Origin: Liolophura sinensis
Lineage: Eukaryota; Mollusca; Polyplacophora; Chitonida; Chitonidae
DNA: 64,000 nucleotides
Direction of reading: 5' to 3'
Assembly: GCF_032854445.1 (NCBI RefSeq)
Contig: NW_027018099.1
Location: forward strand, 19,624 to 83,623
Shown piece by piece: positions 10,028 through 23,219 of this stretch. The position numbers and the translations under genes are program-made. Each line of letters opens with the position of its first letter. The first letter of the stretch is position 1. The notes under the pieces are model-generated. The model was given only the letters and a program-made list of their open reading frames with translations. It was not told where the DNA came from and searched no databases.

Positions 10028-12227
10028 GTGCCCAGCAACGGCTCTTACTCCATGGAAACCAGGGAAATATGCAATTTTTTAACAGCTGCCGATGCCTGGC
10101 CCAATTCCGCATCTATTAGAACCTTATTGATGTGGTTCAGTGATCAGTTGTACTTTTTACAGCAGACTGTATCTAGTACATTGTGTTTTTTTATGCACGA
10201 ATGGTGTGGTTTTTCTACACGTAGATAAAGACATTGAGATTGTCTTGGACTTAAAAGTAAGACAATTGCTGGATGAGTTAAATGGGCTTAGCCCAAAGAT
10301 TTGACGTCTTCTGGGCCACCGAAGGGCACATAACGTATAGTTAAAAGTTGAATATAGTAATGACCAGTCGCAATTGTACATAGTAGATTGTATCCGATTT
10401 CAATTAACAAAAAGACCAGGCAAAAATGCAAAAGTGTAAAAACTGTTCCAGTGCTGCTGGTAAGAGGCTAATCCGACGTATTTTGTGACGAGAAATCGAA
10501 TGGTGCAAACCGCGTTGCTCTCCGACCAATACTTTTGGCTGTAGCGACAATTGAATGATCATTGATGTCATAGTCACGTGCCCAGCAACGGCTCTTACTC
10601 CATGGAAACCAGGGAAATTTGCAATTTTTTAAACAGATGCCGATGCCTCGGCCATTTCCGCATCTTTTAGAACCTTATTGATGTAGGTCAGTGATCAGTT
10701 GTACTTTTTACAGCAGACTGTATCTAGTACATTGTGTTTTTTATGTACGAATGGTGTGGTTTTTATACACGTAGATAAAGACATTGAGATTGTCTTGGAC
10801 TTAAAAGTAAGACAATTGCTGGATGAGTTAAATGGGCTTAGCCCAAAGATTTGACGTCTTCTGGGCTACCGAAGGGCACATAACGTATAGTTAAAAGTTG
10901 AATATAGTAACGACCAGTCGCAATTGTGCATAGTACAGTGTATCCGATTTCAATTAACAAAAAGACCAGGCAAAAATGCAAAAGTGGAAAAACTGTTCCA
11001 GTGCTGCTGGTAAGAGGCTAATCCGACGTATTTTGTGACGAGAAATCGAATGGTGCAAACCGCGTTGCTCTCCGACCAATACTTTTGGCTGTAGTGACAA
11101 TTGAATGATCATTGATGTCATAGTCACGTGCCCAGCAACGGCTCTTACTCCATGGAAACCAGGGAAATTTGCAATTTTTTAAACAGCTGCCGATGCCTGG
11201 GCCAATTCCGCATCTTTTAGAACCTTATTGATGTGGGTCAGTGATCAGTTGTACTTTTTACAACAGACTGTATCTAGTACCTTGTGTTTTTTATGTACAA
11301 ATGGTGTGGTTTTTCTACACGTAGATAAAGACATTGAGATTGTCTTGGACTTAAAAGTAAGACAATTGCTGGATGAGTTAAATGGGCTTAGCCCAAAGAT
11401 TTGACGTCTTCTGGGCTACCGAAGGGCACATAACGTATAGTTAAAAGTTGAATATAGTAACGACCAGTCGCGATTGTGCATAGTACAGTGTATCCGATTT
11501 CAATTAACAAAAAGACCAGGCAAAAATGCAAAAGTGGAAAAACTGTTCCAGTGCTGCTGGTAAGAGGCTAATCCGACGTATTTTGTCACGAGAAATCGAA
11601 TGGTGCAAACCGCGTTGCTCTCCGACCAATACTTTTGGCTGTAGTGACAATTGAATGATCATTGATGTCATAGTCACGTGCCCAGCAACGGCTCTTACTC
11701 CATGGAAACCAGGGAAATTTGCAATTTTTTAAACAGCTGCCGATGCCTGGGCCAATTCCGCATCTTATAGAACCTTATTGATGTGGGTCAGTGATCAGTT
11801 GTACTTTTTACAGCAGACTGTATCTAGTACCTTGTGTTTTTTATGTACAAATGGTGTGGTTTTTCTACACGTAGATAAAGACATTGAGATTGTCTTGGAC
11901 TTAAAAGTAAGACAATTGCTGGATGAGTTAAATGGGCTTAGCCCAAAGATTTGACGTCTTCTGGGCTACCGAAGGGCACATAACGTATAGTTAAAAGTTG
12001 AATATAGTAACGACCAGTCGCGATTGTGCATAGTACAGTGTATCCGATTTCCATTAACAAAAAGACCAGGCAAAAATTCAATAGTGGAAAAACTGTTCCA
12101 GTGCTACTGGTAAGAGGCTAATCCGACGTATTTTGTCACGAGAAATCGAATGGTGCAAACCGCGTTGCTCTCCGACCAATACTTTTGGCTGTAGCGACAA
12201 TTGAATGATCATTGATGTCATAGTCAC
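10028..12227. repeat. 4-unit higher-order repeat (Q, P, Bq, B)
   Basis: Units start at 10028, 10578, 11128 and 11678, 2,200 bp in total. The Q-to-P linker carries CAATTGTACATAGTAGATTG and AAGTGTAAAAAC. The P unit has AAACAGATGCC and CTCGGCCATTTCC. The last B unit has a private CTTATAG. The Q-P pair with the same linker returns 2,200 and 4,401 bp downstream. Confidence 0.85.
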
Positions 12228-14428
12228 GTGCCCAGCAACGGCTCTTACTCCATGGAAACCAGGGAAATATGCAATTTTTTAACAGCTGCCGATGCCTGGC
12301 CCAATTCCGCATCTATTAGAACCTTATTGGTGTGGTTCAGTGATCAGTTGTACTTTTTACAGCAAACTGTATCTAGTACATTGTGTTTTTTTATGCACGA
12401 ATGGTGTGGTTTTTCTACACGTAGATAAAGACATTGAGATTGTCTTGGACTTAAAAGTAAGACAATTGCTGGATGAGTTAAATGGGCTTAGCCCAAAGAT
12501 TTGACGTCTTCTGGGCTACCGAAGGGCACATAACGTATAGTTAAAAGTTGAATATAGTAATGACCAGTCGCAATTGTACATAGTAGATTGTATCCGATTT
12601 CAATTAACAAAAAGACCAGGCAAAAATGCAAAAGTGTAAAAACTGTTCCAGTGCTGCTGGTAAGAGGCTAATCCGACGTATTTTGTGACGAGAAATCGAA
12701 TGGTGCAAACCGCGTTGCTCTCCGACCAATACTTTTGGCTGTAGCGACAATTGAATGATCATTGATGTCATAGTCACGTGCCCAGCAACGGCTCTTACTC
12801 CATGGAAACCAGGGAAATTTGCAATTTTTTAAACAGATGCCGATGCCTCGGCCATTTCCGCATCTTTTAGAACCTTATTGATGTAGGTCAGTGATCAGTT
12901 GTACTTTTTACAGCAGACTGTATCTAGTACATTGTGTTTTTTATGTACGAATGGTGTGGTTTTTATACACGTAGATAAAGACATTGAGATTGTCTTGGAC
13001 TTAAAAGTAAGACAATTGCTGGATGAGTTAAATGGGCTTAGCACAAAGATTTGACGTCTTCTGGGCTACCGAAGGGCACATAACGTATAGTTAAAAGTTG
13101 AATATAGTAACGACCAGTCGCGATTGTGCATAGTACAGTGTATCCGATTTCAATTAACAAAAAGACCAGGCAAAAATGCAAAAGTGGAAAAAACTGTTCC
13201 AGTGCTGCTGGTAAGAGGCTAATCCGACGTATTTTGTCACGAGAAATCGAATGGTGCAAACCGCGTTGCTCTCCGACCAATACTTTTGGCTGTAGCGACA
13301 ATTGAATGATCATTGATGTCATACTCACGTGCCCAGCAACGGCTCTTACTCCATGGAAACCAGGGAAATATGCAATTTTTTAACAGCTGCCGATGCCTGG
13401 CCCAATTCCGCATCTATTAGAACCTTATTGATATGGTTCAGTGATCAGTTGTACTTTTTACAGCAGACTGTATCTAGTACCTTGTGTTTTTTATGTACGA
13501 ATGGTGTGGTTTTTCTACGCGTAGATAAAGACATTGAGATTGTCTTGGACTTAAAAGTAAGACAATTGCTGGATGAGTTAAATGGGCTTAGCCCAAAGAT
13601 TTGACGTCTTCTGGGCTACCGAAGGGCACATAACGTATAGTTAAAAGTTGAATATAGTAACGACCAGTCGCGATTGTGCATAGTACAGTGTATCCGATTT
13701 CAATTAACAAAAAGACCAGGCAAAAATGCAAAAGTGGAAAAACTGTTCCAGTGCTGCTGGTAAGAGGCTAATCCGACGTATTTTGTCACGAGAAATCGAA
13801 TGGTGCAAATCGCGTTGCTCTCCGACCAATACTTTTGGCTGTAGCGACAATTGAATGATCATTGATGTCATAGTCACGTGCCCAGCAACGGCTCTTACTC
13901 CATGGAAACCAGGGAAATTTGCAATTTTTTAAACAGCAGCCGATGCCTGGGCCAATTCCGCATCTTTTAGAACCTTATTGATGTGTGGTCAGTGATCAGT
14001 TGTACTTTTTACAGCAGACTGTATCTAGTACCTTGTGTTTTTTATGTACAAATGGTGTGGTTTTTATACACGTAGATAAAGACATTGAGATTGTCTTGGA
14101 CTTAAAAGTAAGACAATTGCTGGATGAGTTAAATGGGCTTAGCCCAAAGATTTGACGTCTTCTGGGCTACCGAAGGGCACATAACGTATAGTTAAAAGTT
14201 GAATATAGTAACGACCAGTCGCGATTGTGCATAGTACAGTGTATCCGATTTCCATTAACAAAAAGACCAGGCAAAAATTCAATAGTGGAAAAACTGTTCC
14301 AGTGCTACTGGTAAGAGGCTAATCCGACGTATTTTGTCACGAGAAATCGAATGGTGCAAACCGCGTTGCTCTCCGACCAATACTTTTGGCTGTAGCGACA
14401 ATTGAATGATCATTGATGTCATAGTCAC
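12228..14428. repeat. 4-unit higher-order repeat (Q, P, A'', Bt)
   Basis: Units start at 12228, 12778, 13329 and 13878, 2,201 bp in total. Q and P are near copies of those at 10028 and 10578. The third position is A'' with CTACGCG instead of Bq. The fourth is Bt with GATGTGTGGTC. Private changes include ATTGGTGTGG in Q and AGCACAAAG at the end of P. Confidence 0.85.
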
Positions 14429-17180
14429 GTGCCCAGCAACGGCTCTTACTCCATGGAAACCAGGGAAATATGCAATTTTTTAACAGCTGCCGATGCCTGG
14501 CCCAATTCCGCATCTATTAGAACCTTATTGATGTGGTTCAGTGATGAGTTGTACTTTTTACAGCAAACTGTATCTAGTACATTGTGTTTTTTTATGCACG
14601 AATGGTGTGGTTTTTCTACACGTAGATAAAGACATTGAGATTGTCTTGGACTTAAAAGTAAGACAATTGCTGGATGAGTTAAATGGGCTTAGCCCAAAGA
14701 TTTGACGTCTTCTGGGCTACCGAAGGGCACATAACGTATAGTTAAAAGTTGAATATAGTAATGACCAGTCGCAATTGTACATAGTAGATTGTATCCGATT
14801 TCAATTAACAAAAAGACCAGGCAAAAATGCAAAAGTGTAAAAACTGTTCCAGTGCTGCTGGTAAGAGGCTAATCCGACGTATTTTGTGACGAGAAATCGA
14901 ATGGTGCAAACCGCGTTGCTCTCCGACCAATACTTTTGGCTGTAGCGACAATTGAATGATCATTGATGTCATAGTCACGTTCCCAGCAACGGCTCTTACT
15001 CCATGGAAACCAGGGAAATTTGCAATTTTTTAAACAGATGCCGATGCCTCGGCCATTTCCGCATCTTTTAGAACCTTATTGATGTAGGTCAGTGATCAGT
15101 TGTACTTTTTACAGCAGACTGTATCTAGTACATTGTGTTTTTTATGTACGAATGGTGTGGTTTTTATACACGTAGATAAAGACATTGAGATTGTCTTGGA
15201 CTTAAAAGTAAGACAATTGCTGGATGAGTTAAATGGGCTTAGCCCAAAGATTTGACGTCTTCTGGGCTACCGAAGGGCACATAACGTATAGTTAAAAGTT
15301 GAATATAGTAACGACCAGTCGCGATTGTGCATAGTACAGTGTATCCGATTTCAATTAACAAAAAGACCAGGCAAAAATGCAAAAGTGGAAAAACTGTTCC
15401 AGTGCTGCTGGTAAGAGGCTAATCCGACGTATTTTGTCACGAGAAATCGAATGGTGCAAACCGCGTTGCTCTCCGACCAATACTTTTGGCTGTAGCGACA
15501 ATTGAATGATCATTGATGTCATAGTCACGTGCCCAGCAACGGCTCTTACTCCATGGAAACCAGGGAAATATGCAATTTTTTAACAGCTGCCGATGCCTGG
15601 CCCAATTCCGCATCTATTAGAACCTTATTGATATGGTTCAGTGATCTGTTGTACTTTTTACAGCAGACTGTATCTAGTACCTTGTGTTTTTTATGTACGA
15701 ATGGTGTGGTTTTTCTACGCGTAGATAAAGACATTGAGATTGTCTTGGACTTAAAAGTAAGACAATTGCTGGATGAGTTAAATGGGCTTAGCCCAAAGAT
15801 TTGACGTCTTCTGGGCTACCGAAGGGCACATAACGTATAGTTAAAAGTTGAATATAGTAACGACCAGTCGCGATTGTGCATAGTACAGTGTATCCGATTT
15901 CAATTAACAAAAAGACCAGGCAAAAATGCAAAAGTGGAAAAACTGTTCCAGTGCTGCTGGTAAGAGGCTAATCCGACGTATTTTGTCACAAGAAATCGAA
16001 TGGTGCAAACCGCGTTGCTCTCCGACCAATACTTTTGGCTGTAGTGACAATTGAATGATCATTGATGTCATAGTCACGTGCCCAGCAACGGCTCTTACTC
16101 CATGGAAACCAGGGAAATTTGCAATTTTTTAAACAGCTGCCGATGCCTGGGCCAATTCCGCATCTTTTAGAACCTTATTGATGTGGGTCAGTGATCAGTT
16201 GTACTTTTTACAGCAGACTGTATCTAGTACATTGTGTTTTTTATGTACGAATGGTGTGGTTTTTATACACGTAGATAAAGACATTGAGATTGTCTTGGAC
16301 TTAAAAGTAAGACAATTGCTGGATGAGTTAAATGGGCTTAGCCCAAAGATTTGACGTCTTCTGGGCTACCGAAGGGCACATAACGTATAGTTAAAAGTTG
16401 AATATAGTAACGACCAGTCGCGATTGTGCATAGTACAGTGTATCCGATTTCAATTAACAAAAAGACCAGGCAAAAATGCAAAAGTTTAAAAACTGTTCCA
16501 GTGCTGCTGGTAAGAGGCTAATCCGACGTATTTTGTCACGAGAAATCGAATGGTGCAAACCGCGTTGCTCTCCGACCAATACTTTTGGCTGTAGCGACAA
16601 TTGAATGATCATTGATGTCATAGTCACGTGCCCAGCAACGGCTCCTTACTCCATGGAAACCAGGGAAATATGCAATTTTTTAACAGCTGCCGATGCCTGG
16701 CCCAATTCCGCATCTATTAGAACCTTATTGATGTGGGTCAGTGATCAGTTGTACTTTTTACAACAGACTGTATCTAGTACCTTGTGTTTTTTATGTACAA
16801 ATGGTGTGGTTTTTCTACACGTAGATAAAGACATTGAGATTGTCTTGGACTTAAAAGTAAGACAATTGCTGGATGAGTTAAATGGGTTTAGCCCAAAGAT
16901 TTGACGTCTTCTGGGCTACCGAAGGGCACATAACGTATAGTTAAAAGTTGAATATAGTAACGACCAGTCGCGATTGTGCATAGTACAGTGTATCCGATTT
17001 CAATTAACAAAAAGACCAGGCAAAAAATGCAAAAGTGGAAAAAACTGTTCCAGTGCTGCTGGTAAGAGGTTAATCCGACGTATTTTGTCACGAGAAATCG
17101 AATGGTTGCAAACCGCGTTGCTCTCCGACCAATACTTTTGGCTGTAGCGACAATTGAATGATCATTGATGTCATAGTCAC
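14429..17180. repeat. 5-unit block (Q, P, A'', Bt, A/Bq hybrid)
   Basis: Units start at 14429, 14979, 15529, 16078 and 16628. The first four repeat the order of the preceding block, including CTACGCG in A''. The P unit has lost the E-box-like anchor (CACGTT). The fifth is an A head with a Bq body, like the unit at 691; it opens the indel-rich stretch with an extra C at about 16645 (GGCTCCTTAC). Confidence 0.82.
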
Positions 17181-18240
17181 GTGCCCCAGCAACGGCTCTT
17201 ACTCCATGGAAACCAGGGAAATATGCAATTTTTTTACAGCTGCCGATGCCTGGCCAATTCCGCATCTATTAGAACCTTATTGATGTGGTTCAGTGATCAG
17301 TTGTACTTTTTACAGCAGACTGTATCTAGTACAGTGTGTTTTTTATGCACGAATGGTGTGGTTTTTCTACACGTAGATAAAGACATTGAGATTGTCTTGG
17401 ACTTAGAAGTAAGACAATTGCTGGATGAGTTAAATGGGCTTAGCCCAAAGATTTGACGTCTTCTGGGCTACCGAAGGGCACATAACGTATAGTTAAAAGT
17501 TGAATATAGTAACGACCAGTCGCAATTGTACATAGTAGATTGTATCCGATTTCAATTAACAAAAAGACCAGGCAAAAATGCAAAAGTGGAAAAACTGTTC
17601 CAGTGCTGCTGGTAAGAGGCTAATCCGACGTATTTTGTCACGAGAAATCGAATGGTGCAAAACCGCGTTGCTCTCCGACCAATACTTTTGGCTGTAGCGA
17701 CAATTGAATGATCATTGATGTCATAGTCACGTGCCCAGGAACGGCTCTTACTCCATGGAAACCAGGGAAATTTGCAATTTTTTAAACAGCTGCCGATGCC
17801 TCGGCCATTTCCGCATCTTTTAGAACCTTATTGATGTAGGTCAGTGATCAGTTGTACGTTTTACAGCAGACTGTATCTAGTACATTGTGTTTTTTATGTA
17901 CGAATGGTGTGGTTTTTATACACGTAGATAAAGGACATTGAGATTGTCTTGTACTTAAAAGTAAGACAATTGCTGGATGAGTTAAATGGGCTTAGCCCAA
18001 AGATTTGACGTCTTCTGGGCTACCGAAGGGCACATAACGTATAGTTAAAAGTTGAATATAGTAACGACCAGTCGCGATTGTGCATAGTACAGTGTATCCG
18101 ATTTCAATTAACAAAAAGACCAGGCAAAAATGCAAAGTGGAAAAACTGTTCCAGTGCTGCTGGTAAGAGGCTAATCCGACGTATTTTGTCACGAGAAATC
18201 GAATGGTGCAAACCGCGTTGCTCTCCGACCAATTTGGCTG
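16640..18240. other. Indel-rich stretch / possible assembly join at the domain boundary
   Basis: Compared with neighbouring units this stretch has extra single bases at about 16645 (C), 17025 (A), 17042 (A), 17105 (T), 17185 (C), 17661 (A) and 17934 (G), a changed T/A tract near 17235, a missing C near 17254 and a 4-bp loss near 18233. Most other units in the window have none or one. The excess of one-base and homopolymer-length changes looks more like consensus error than ordinary divergence, but a decayed boundary region is not excluded. Confidence 0.65.
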
Positions 18241-18276
18241 TAGCGACAATTGAATGATCATTGATGTCATAGTCAC
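17181..18276. repeat. Two degraded units (Q-like, P) at the domain boundary
   Basis: Unit 17181 is Q-like (TATGCACG, but six T) and is followed by the usual Q-to-P linker and a P unit at 17731. Both carry many single-base insertions and losses, and the P linker ends with a 4-bp deletion near 18233 (CCAATTTGG). This is the last P or Q unit in the window. Confidence 0.82.
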
Positions 18277-19925
18277 GTGCCCAGCAACGGCTCTTACTCC
18301 ATGGAAACCAGGGAAATATGCAATTTTTTAACAGCTGCCGATGCCTGGCCCAATTCCGCATCTATTAGAACCTTATTGATGTGGTTCAGTGATCAGTTGT
18401 ACTTTTTACAGCAGACTGTATCTAGTACATTGTGTTTTTTATGTACGAATGGTGTGGTTTTTCTACACGTAGATAAAGACATTGAGATTGTCTTGGACTT
18501 AAAAGTAAGACAATTGCTGGATGAGTTAAATGGGCTTAGCCCAAAGATTTGACGTCTTCTGGGCTACCGAAGGGCACATAACGTATAGTTAAAAGTTGAA
18601 TATAGTAACGACCAGTCGCGATTGTGCATAGTACAGTGTATCCGATTTCAATTAACAAAAAGACCAGGCAAAAATGCAAAAGTGGAAAAACTGTTCCAGT
18701 GCTGCTGGTAAGAGGCTAATCCGACGTATTTTGTCAAGAGAAATCGAATGGTGCAAATCGCGTTGCTCTCCGACCAATACTTTTGGCTGTAGCGACAATT
18801 GAATGATCATTGATGTCATAGTCACGTGCCCAGCAACGGCTCTTACTCCATGGAAACCAGGGAAATTTGCAATTTTTTAAACAGCTGCCGATGCCTGGGC
18901 CAATTCCGCATCTTTTAGAACCTTATTGATGTGGGTCAGTGATCAGTTGTACTTTTTACAGCAGACTGTATCTAGTACCTTGTGTTTTTTAAGTACAAAT
19001 GGTGTGGTTTTTCTACACGTAGATAAAGACATTGAGATTGTCTTGGACTTAAAAGTAAGACAATTGCTGGATGAGTTAAATGGGCTTAGCCCAAAGATTT
19101 GACGTCTTCTGGGCTACCGAAGGGCACATAACGTATAGTTAAAAGTTGAATATAGTAACGACCAGTCGCGATTGTGCATAGTACAGTGTATCCGATTTCA
19201 ATTAACAAAAAGACCAGGCAAAAATGCAAAAGTGGAAAAACTGTTCCAGTGCTACTGGGAAGAGGCTAATCCGACGTATTTTGCCACGAGAAATCGAATG
19301 GTGCAAACCGCGTTGCTCTCCGACCAATACTTTTGGCTGTAGCGACAATTGAATGATCATTGATGTCATAGTCACGTGCCCAGCAACGGCTCTTACTCCA
19401 TGGAAACCAGGGAAATTTGCAATTTTTTAAACAGCTGCCGATGCCTGGGCCAATTCCGCATCTTTTAGAACCTTATTGATGTGGGTCAGTGATCAGTTGT
19501 ACTTTTTACAGCAGACTGTATCTAGTACCTTGTGTTTTTTATGTACAAATGGTGTGGTTTTTCTACACGTAGATAAAGACATTGAGATTGTCTTGGACTT
19601 AAAAGTAAGACAATTGCTGGATGAGTTAAATGGGCTTAGCCTAAAGATTTGACGTCTTCTGGGCTACCGAAGGGCACATAACGTATAGTTAAAAGTTGAA
19701 TATAGTAACGACCAGTCGCGATTGTGCATAGTACAGTGTATCCGATTTCAATTAACAAAAAGACCAGGCAAAAATGCAAAAGTGGAAAAACTGTTCCAGT
19801 GCTGCTGGTAAGAGACTAACCCGACGTATTTTGTCACGAGAAATCGAATGGTGCAAACCGCGTTGCTCTCCGACCAATACTTTTGGCTGTAGCGACAATT
19901 GAATGATCATTGATGTCATAGTCAC
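18277..19925. repeat. Module A-D-E
   Basis: Units start at 18277 (A), 18826 (D) and 19376 (E). D is entered through GTCAAGAG and AAATCGCG and carries TTAAGTAC. E is entered through TGGGAAGAGG and TTGCCACG and ends with AGCCTAAAG. The D-E pair recurs at 23769, 35303, 41350, 45196 and 58928. Confidence 0.88.
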
Positions 19926-22121
19926 GTGCCCAGCAACGGCTCTTACTCCATGGAAACCAGGGAAATATGCAATTTTTTAACAGCTGCCGATGCCTGGCCC
20001 AATTCCGCATCTATTAGAACCTTATTGATGTGGTTCAGTGATCAGTTGTACTTTTTACAGCAGACTGTATCTAGTACATTGTGTTTTTTATGTACGAATG
20101 GTGTGGTTTTTCTACACGTAGATAAAGACATTGAGATTGTCTTGGACTTAAAAGTAAGACAATTGCTGGATGAGTTAAATGGGCTTAGCCCAAAGATTTG
20201 ACGTCTTCTGGGCTACCGAAGGGCACATAACGTATAGTTAAAAGTTGAATATAGTAACGACCAGTCGCGATTGTGCATAGTACAGTGTATCCGATTTCAA
20301 TTAACAAAAAGACCAGGCAAAAATTCAAAAGTGGAAAAACTGTTCCAGTGCTACTGGTAAGAGGCTAATCCGACGTATTTTGTCACGAGAAATCGAATGG
20401 TGCAAACCGCGTTGCTCTCCGACCAATACTTTTGGCTGTAGCCACAATTGAATGATCATTGATGTCATAGTCACGTGCCCAGCAACGGCTCTTACTCCAT
20501 GGAAACCAGGGAAATTTGCAATTTTTTAAACAGCTGCCGATGCCTGGGCCAATTCCGCATCTTTTAGAACCTTATTGATGTGGGTCAGTGATCAGTTGTA
20601 CTTTTTACAACAGACTGTATCTAGTACCTTGTGTTTTTTATGTACAAATGGTGTGGTTTTTCTACACGTAGATAAAGACATTGAGATTGTCTTGGACTTA
20701 AAAGTAACACAATTGCTGGATGAGTTAAATGGGCTTAGCCCAAAGATTTGACGTCTTCTGGGCTACCGAAGGGCACATAACGTATAGTTAAAAGTTGAAT
20801 ATAGTAACGACCAGTCGCGATTGTGCATAGTACAGTGTATCCGATTTCAATTAACAAAAAGACCAGGCAAAAATGCAAAAGTGGAAAAACTGTTCCAGTG
20901 CTGCTGGTAAGAGGCTAATCCGACGTATTTTGTCAAGAGAAATCGAATGGTGCAAATCGCGTTGCTCTCCGACCTATACTTTTGGCTGTAGCGACAATTG
21001 AATGATCATTGATGTCATAGTCACGTGCCCAGCAACGGCTCTTACTCCATGGAAACCAGGGAAATTTGCAATTTTTTAACAGCTGCCGATGCCTGGGCCA
21101 ATTCCGCATCTTTTAGAACCTTATTGATTTGGGTCAGTGATCAGTTGTACTTTTTACAGCAGACTGTATCTAGTACCTTGTGTTTTTTATGTACAAATGG
21201 TGTGGTTTTTCTACACGTAGATAAAGACATTGAGATTGTCTTGGACTTAGAAGTAAGACAATTGCTGGGTGAGTTTAATGGGTTTAGCCCAAAGACTTGA
21301 CGTCTTCTGGGCTACCGAAGGGCACATAACTTATAGTCAAAAGTTGAATATAGTAATGACCAGTCGCGATTGCACATAGTACAGTGTAGCCGATTTCCAT
21401 TAACAAAAAGACCAGGCAAAAATGCAAAGTGGAAAAACTGTTCCAGTGCTACTGGTAAGAGGCTAATCCGACGTATTTTGTCACGAGAAATCGAATGGTG
21501 CAAACCGCGTTGCTCTCCGACCAATACTTTTGGCTGCACCAACAATTGAATGATCATTGATGTCATAGTCACGTGCCCAGCAACGGCTCTTACTCCATGG
21601 AAACCAGGGAAATATGCAATTTTTTAACAGCTGCCGATGCCTGGCCCAATTCCGCATCTATTAGAACCTTATTGATGTGGTTCAGTGATCAGTTGTACTT
21701 TTTACAGCAGACTGTATCTAGTACCTTGTGTTTTTTATGTACGAATGGTGTGGTTTTTCTACACGTAGATAAAGACATTGAGATTGTCTTGGACTTAAAA
21801 GTAAGACAATTGCTGGATGAGTTAAATGGGCTTAGCCCAAAGATTTGACGTCTTCTGGGCTACCGAAGGGCACATAACGTATAGTTAAAAGTTGAATATA
21901 GTAACGACCAGTCGCGATTGTGCATAGTACAGTGTAGCCGATTTCAATTAACAAAAAGACCAGGCAAAAATGCAAAAGTGGAAAAACTGTTCCAGTGCTG
22001 CTGGTAAGAGGCTAATCCGACGTATTTTGTCACGAGAAATCGAATGGTGCAAACCGCGTTGCTCTCCGACCAATACTTTTGGCTGTAGCGACAATTGAAT
22101 GATCATTGATGTCATAGTCAC
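19926..22121. repeat. Core module A-F-C-A'
   Basis: Units start at 19926, 20475, 21025 and 21573. A is entered through GAGACTAACCC. F has TTACAACAG and AGTAACAC. C has GACCTATAC in its linker, GATTTGGGTC, and the tail GAAGTAAG/GTTTAAT/AAAGACTTG. The C-to-A' junction has GCTGCACCAAC. This four-unit core is the most reused element of the right domain (also at 26518, 29263, 51240, 55084 and 60028, and with A'' at 38603 and 42450). Confidence 0.9.
21533..21543. other. C-to-A' junction marker GCTGCACCAAC
   Basis: Where other linkers read GCTGTAGCGAC, the linker after each C unit (and after the A'/C chimera) reads GCTGCACCAAC: three substitutions in five bases. It occurs near 21533, 28125, 30872, 40211, 44057, 46804, 52847, 53395, 56691 and 61635, always leading into A'. 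The clustering suggests one mutational or gene-conversion event in the ancestor of this junction. Confidence 0.7.
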
Positions 22122-23219
22122 GTGCCCAGCAACGGCTCTTACTCCATGGAAACCAGGGAAATTTGCAATTTTTTAAACAGCTGCCGATGCCTGGGCCAAT
22201 TCCGCATCTTTTAGAACCTTATTGATGTGGGTCAGTGATCAGTTGTACTTTTTACAGCAGACTGTATCTAGTACCTTGTGTTTTTTATGTACAAATGGTG
22301 TGGTTTTTCTACACGTAGATAAAGACATTGAGATTGTCTTGGACTTAAAAGTAAGACAATTGCTGGATGAGTTAAATGGGCTTAGCCTAAAGATTTGACG
22401 TCTTCTGGGCTACCGAAGGGCACATAACGTATAGTCAAAAGTTGAATATAGTAATGACCAGTCGCAATTGCACATAGTACAGTGTAGCCGATTTCCATTA
22501 ACAAAAAGACCAGGCAAAAATGCAAAGTGGAAAAACTGTTCCAGTGCTACTGGTAAGAGGCTAATCCGACGTATTTTGTCACGAGAAATCGAATGGTGCA
22601 AACCGCGTTGCTCTCCGACCAATACTTTTGGCTGTAGCGACAATTGAATGATCATTGATGTCATAGTCACGTGCCCAGCAACGGCTCTTACTCCATGGAA
22701 ACCAGGGAAATTTGCAATTTTTTAAACAGCTGCCGATGCCTGGGCCAATTCCGCATCTTTTAGAACCTTATTGATGTGGGTCAGTGATCAGTTGTACTTT
22801 TTACAGCAGACTGTATCTAGTACCTTGTGTTTTTTATGTACAAATGGTGTGGTTTTTCTACACGTAGATAAAGACATTGAGATTGTCTTGGACTTAAAAG
22901 TAAGACAATTGCTGGATGAGTTAAATGGGCTTAGCCTAAAGATTTGACGTCTTCTGGGCTACCGAAGGGCACATAACGTATAGTCAAAAGTTGAATATAG
23001 TAATGACCAGTCGCAATTGCACATAGTACAGTGTAGCCGATTTCCATTAACAAAAAGACCAGGCAAAAATGCAAAGTGGAAAAACTGTTCCAGTGCTACT
23101 GGTAAGAGGCTAATCCGACGTATTTTGTCACGAGAAATCGAATGGTGCAAACCGCGTTGCTCTCCGACCAATACTTTTGGCTGTAGCGACAATTGAATGA
23201 TCATTGATGTCATAGTCAC
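22122..23219. repeat. Module G-H (two B units ending in AGCCTAAAG)
   Basis: Units start at 22122 and 22671. G is entered through GTAGCCGATTTCAATT and GCTGCTGG. H is entered through TATAGTCAAAAG, TCGCAATTGCAC, TTTCCATT and GCAAAGTGG. Both close the 91-codon frame. An exact-order copy lies at 62224-63321. Confidence 0.88.

Noticed and set aside
7278-12428. 66-codon frames in Q units as a distinct gene
   Set aside because: They are the 91-codon frame truncated by one extra T in the T run.
16888-17265. 125-codon minus-strand frame, the longest in the window
   Set aside because: It exists only because of the single-base insertions in the indel-rich stretch; neighbouring units do not keep it.
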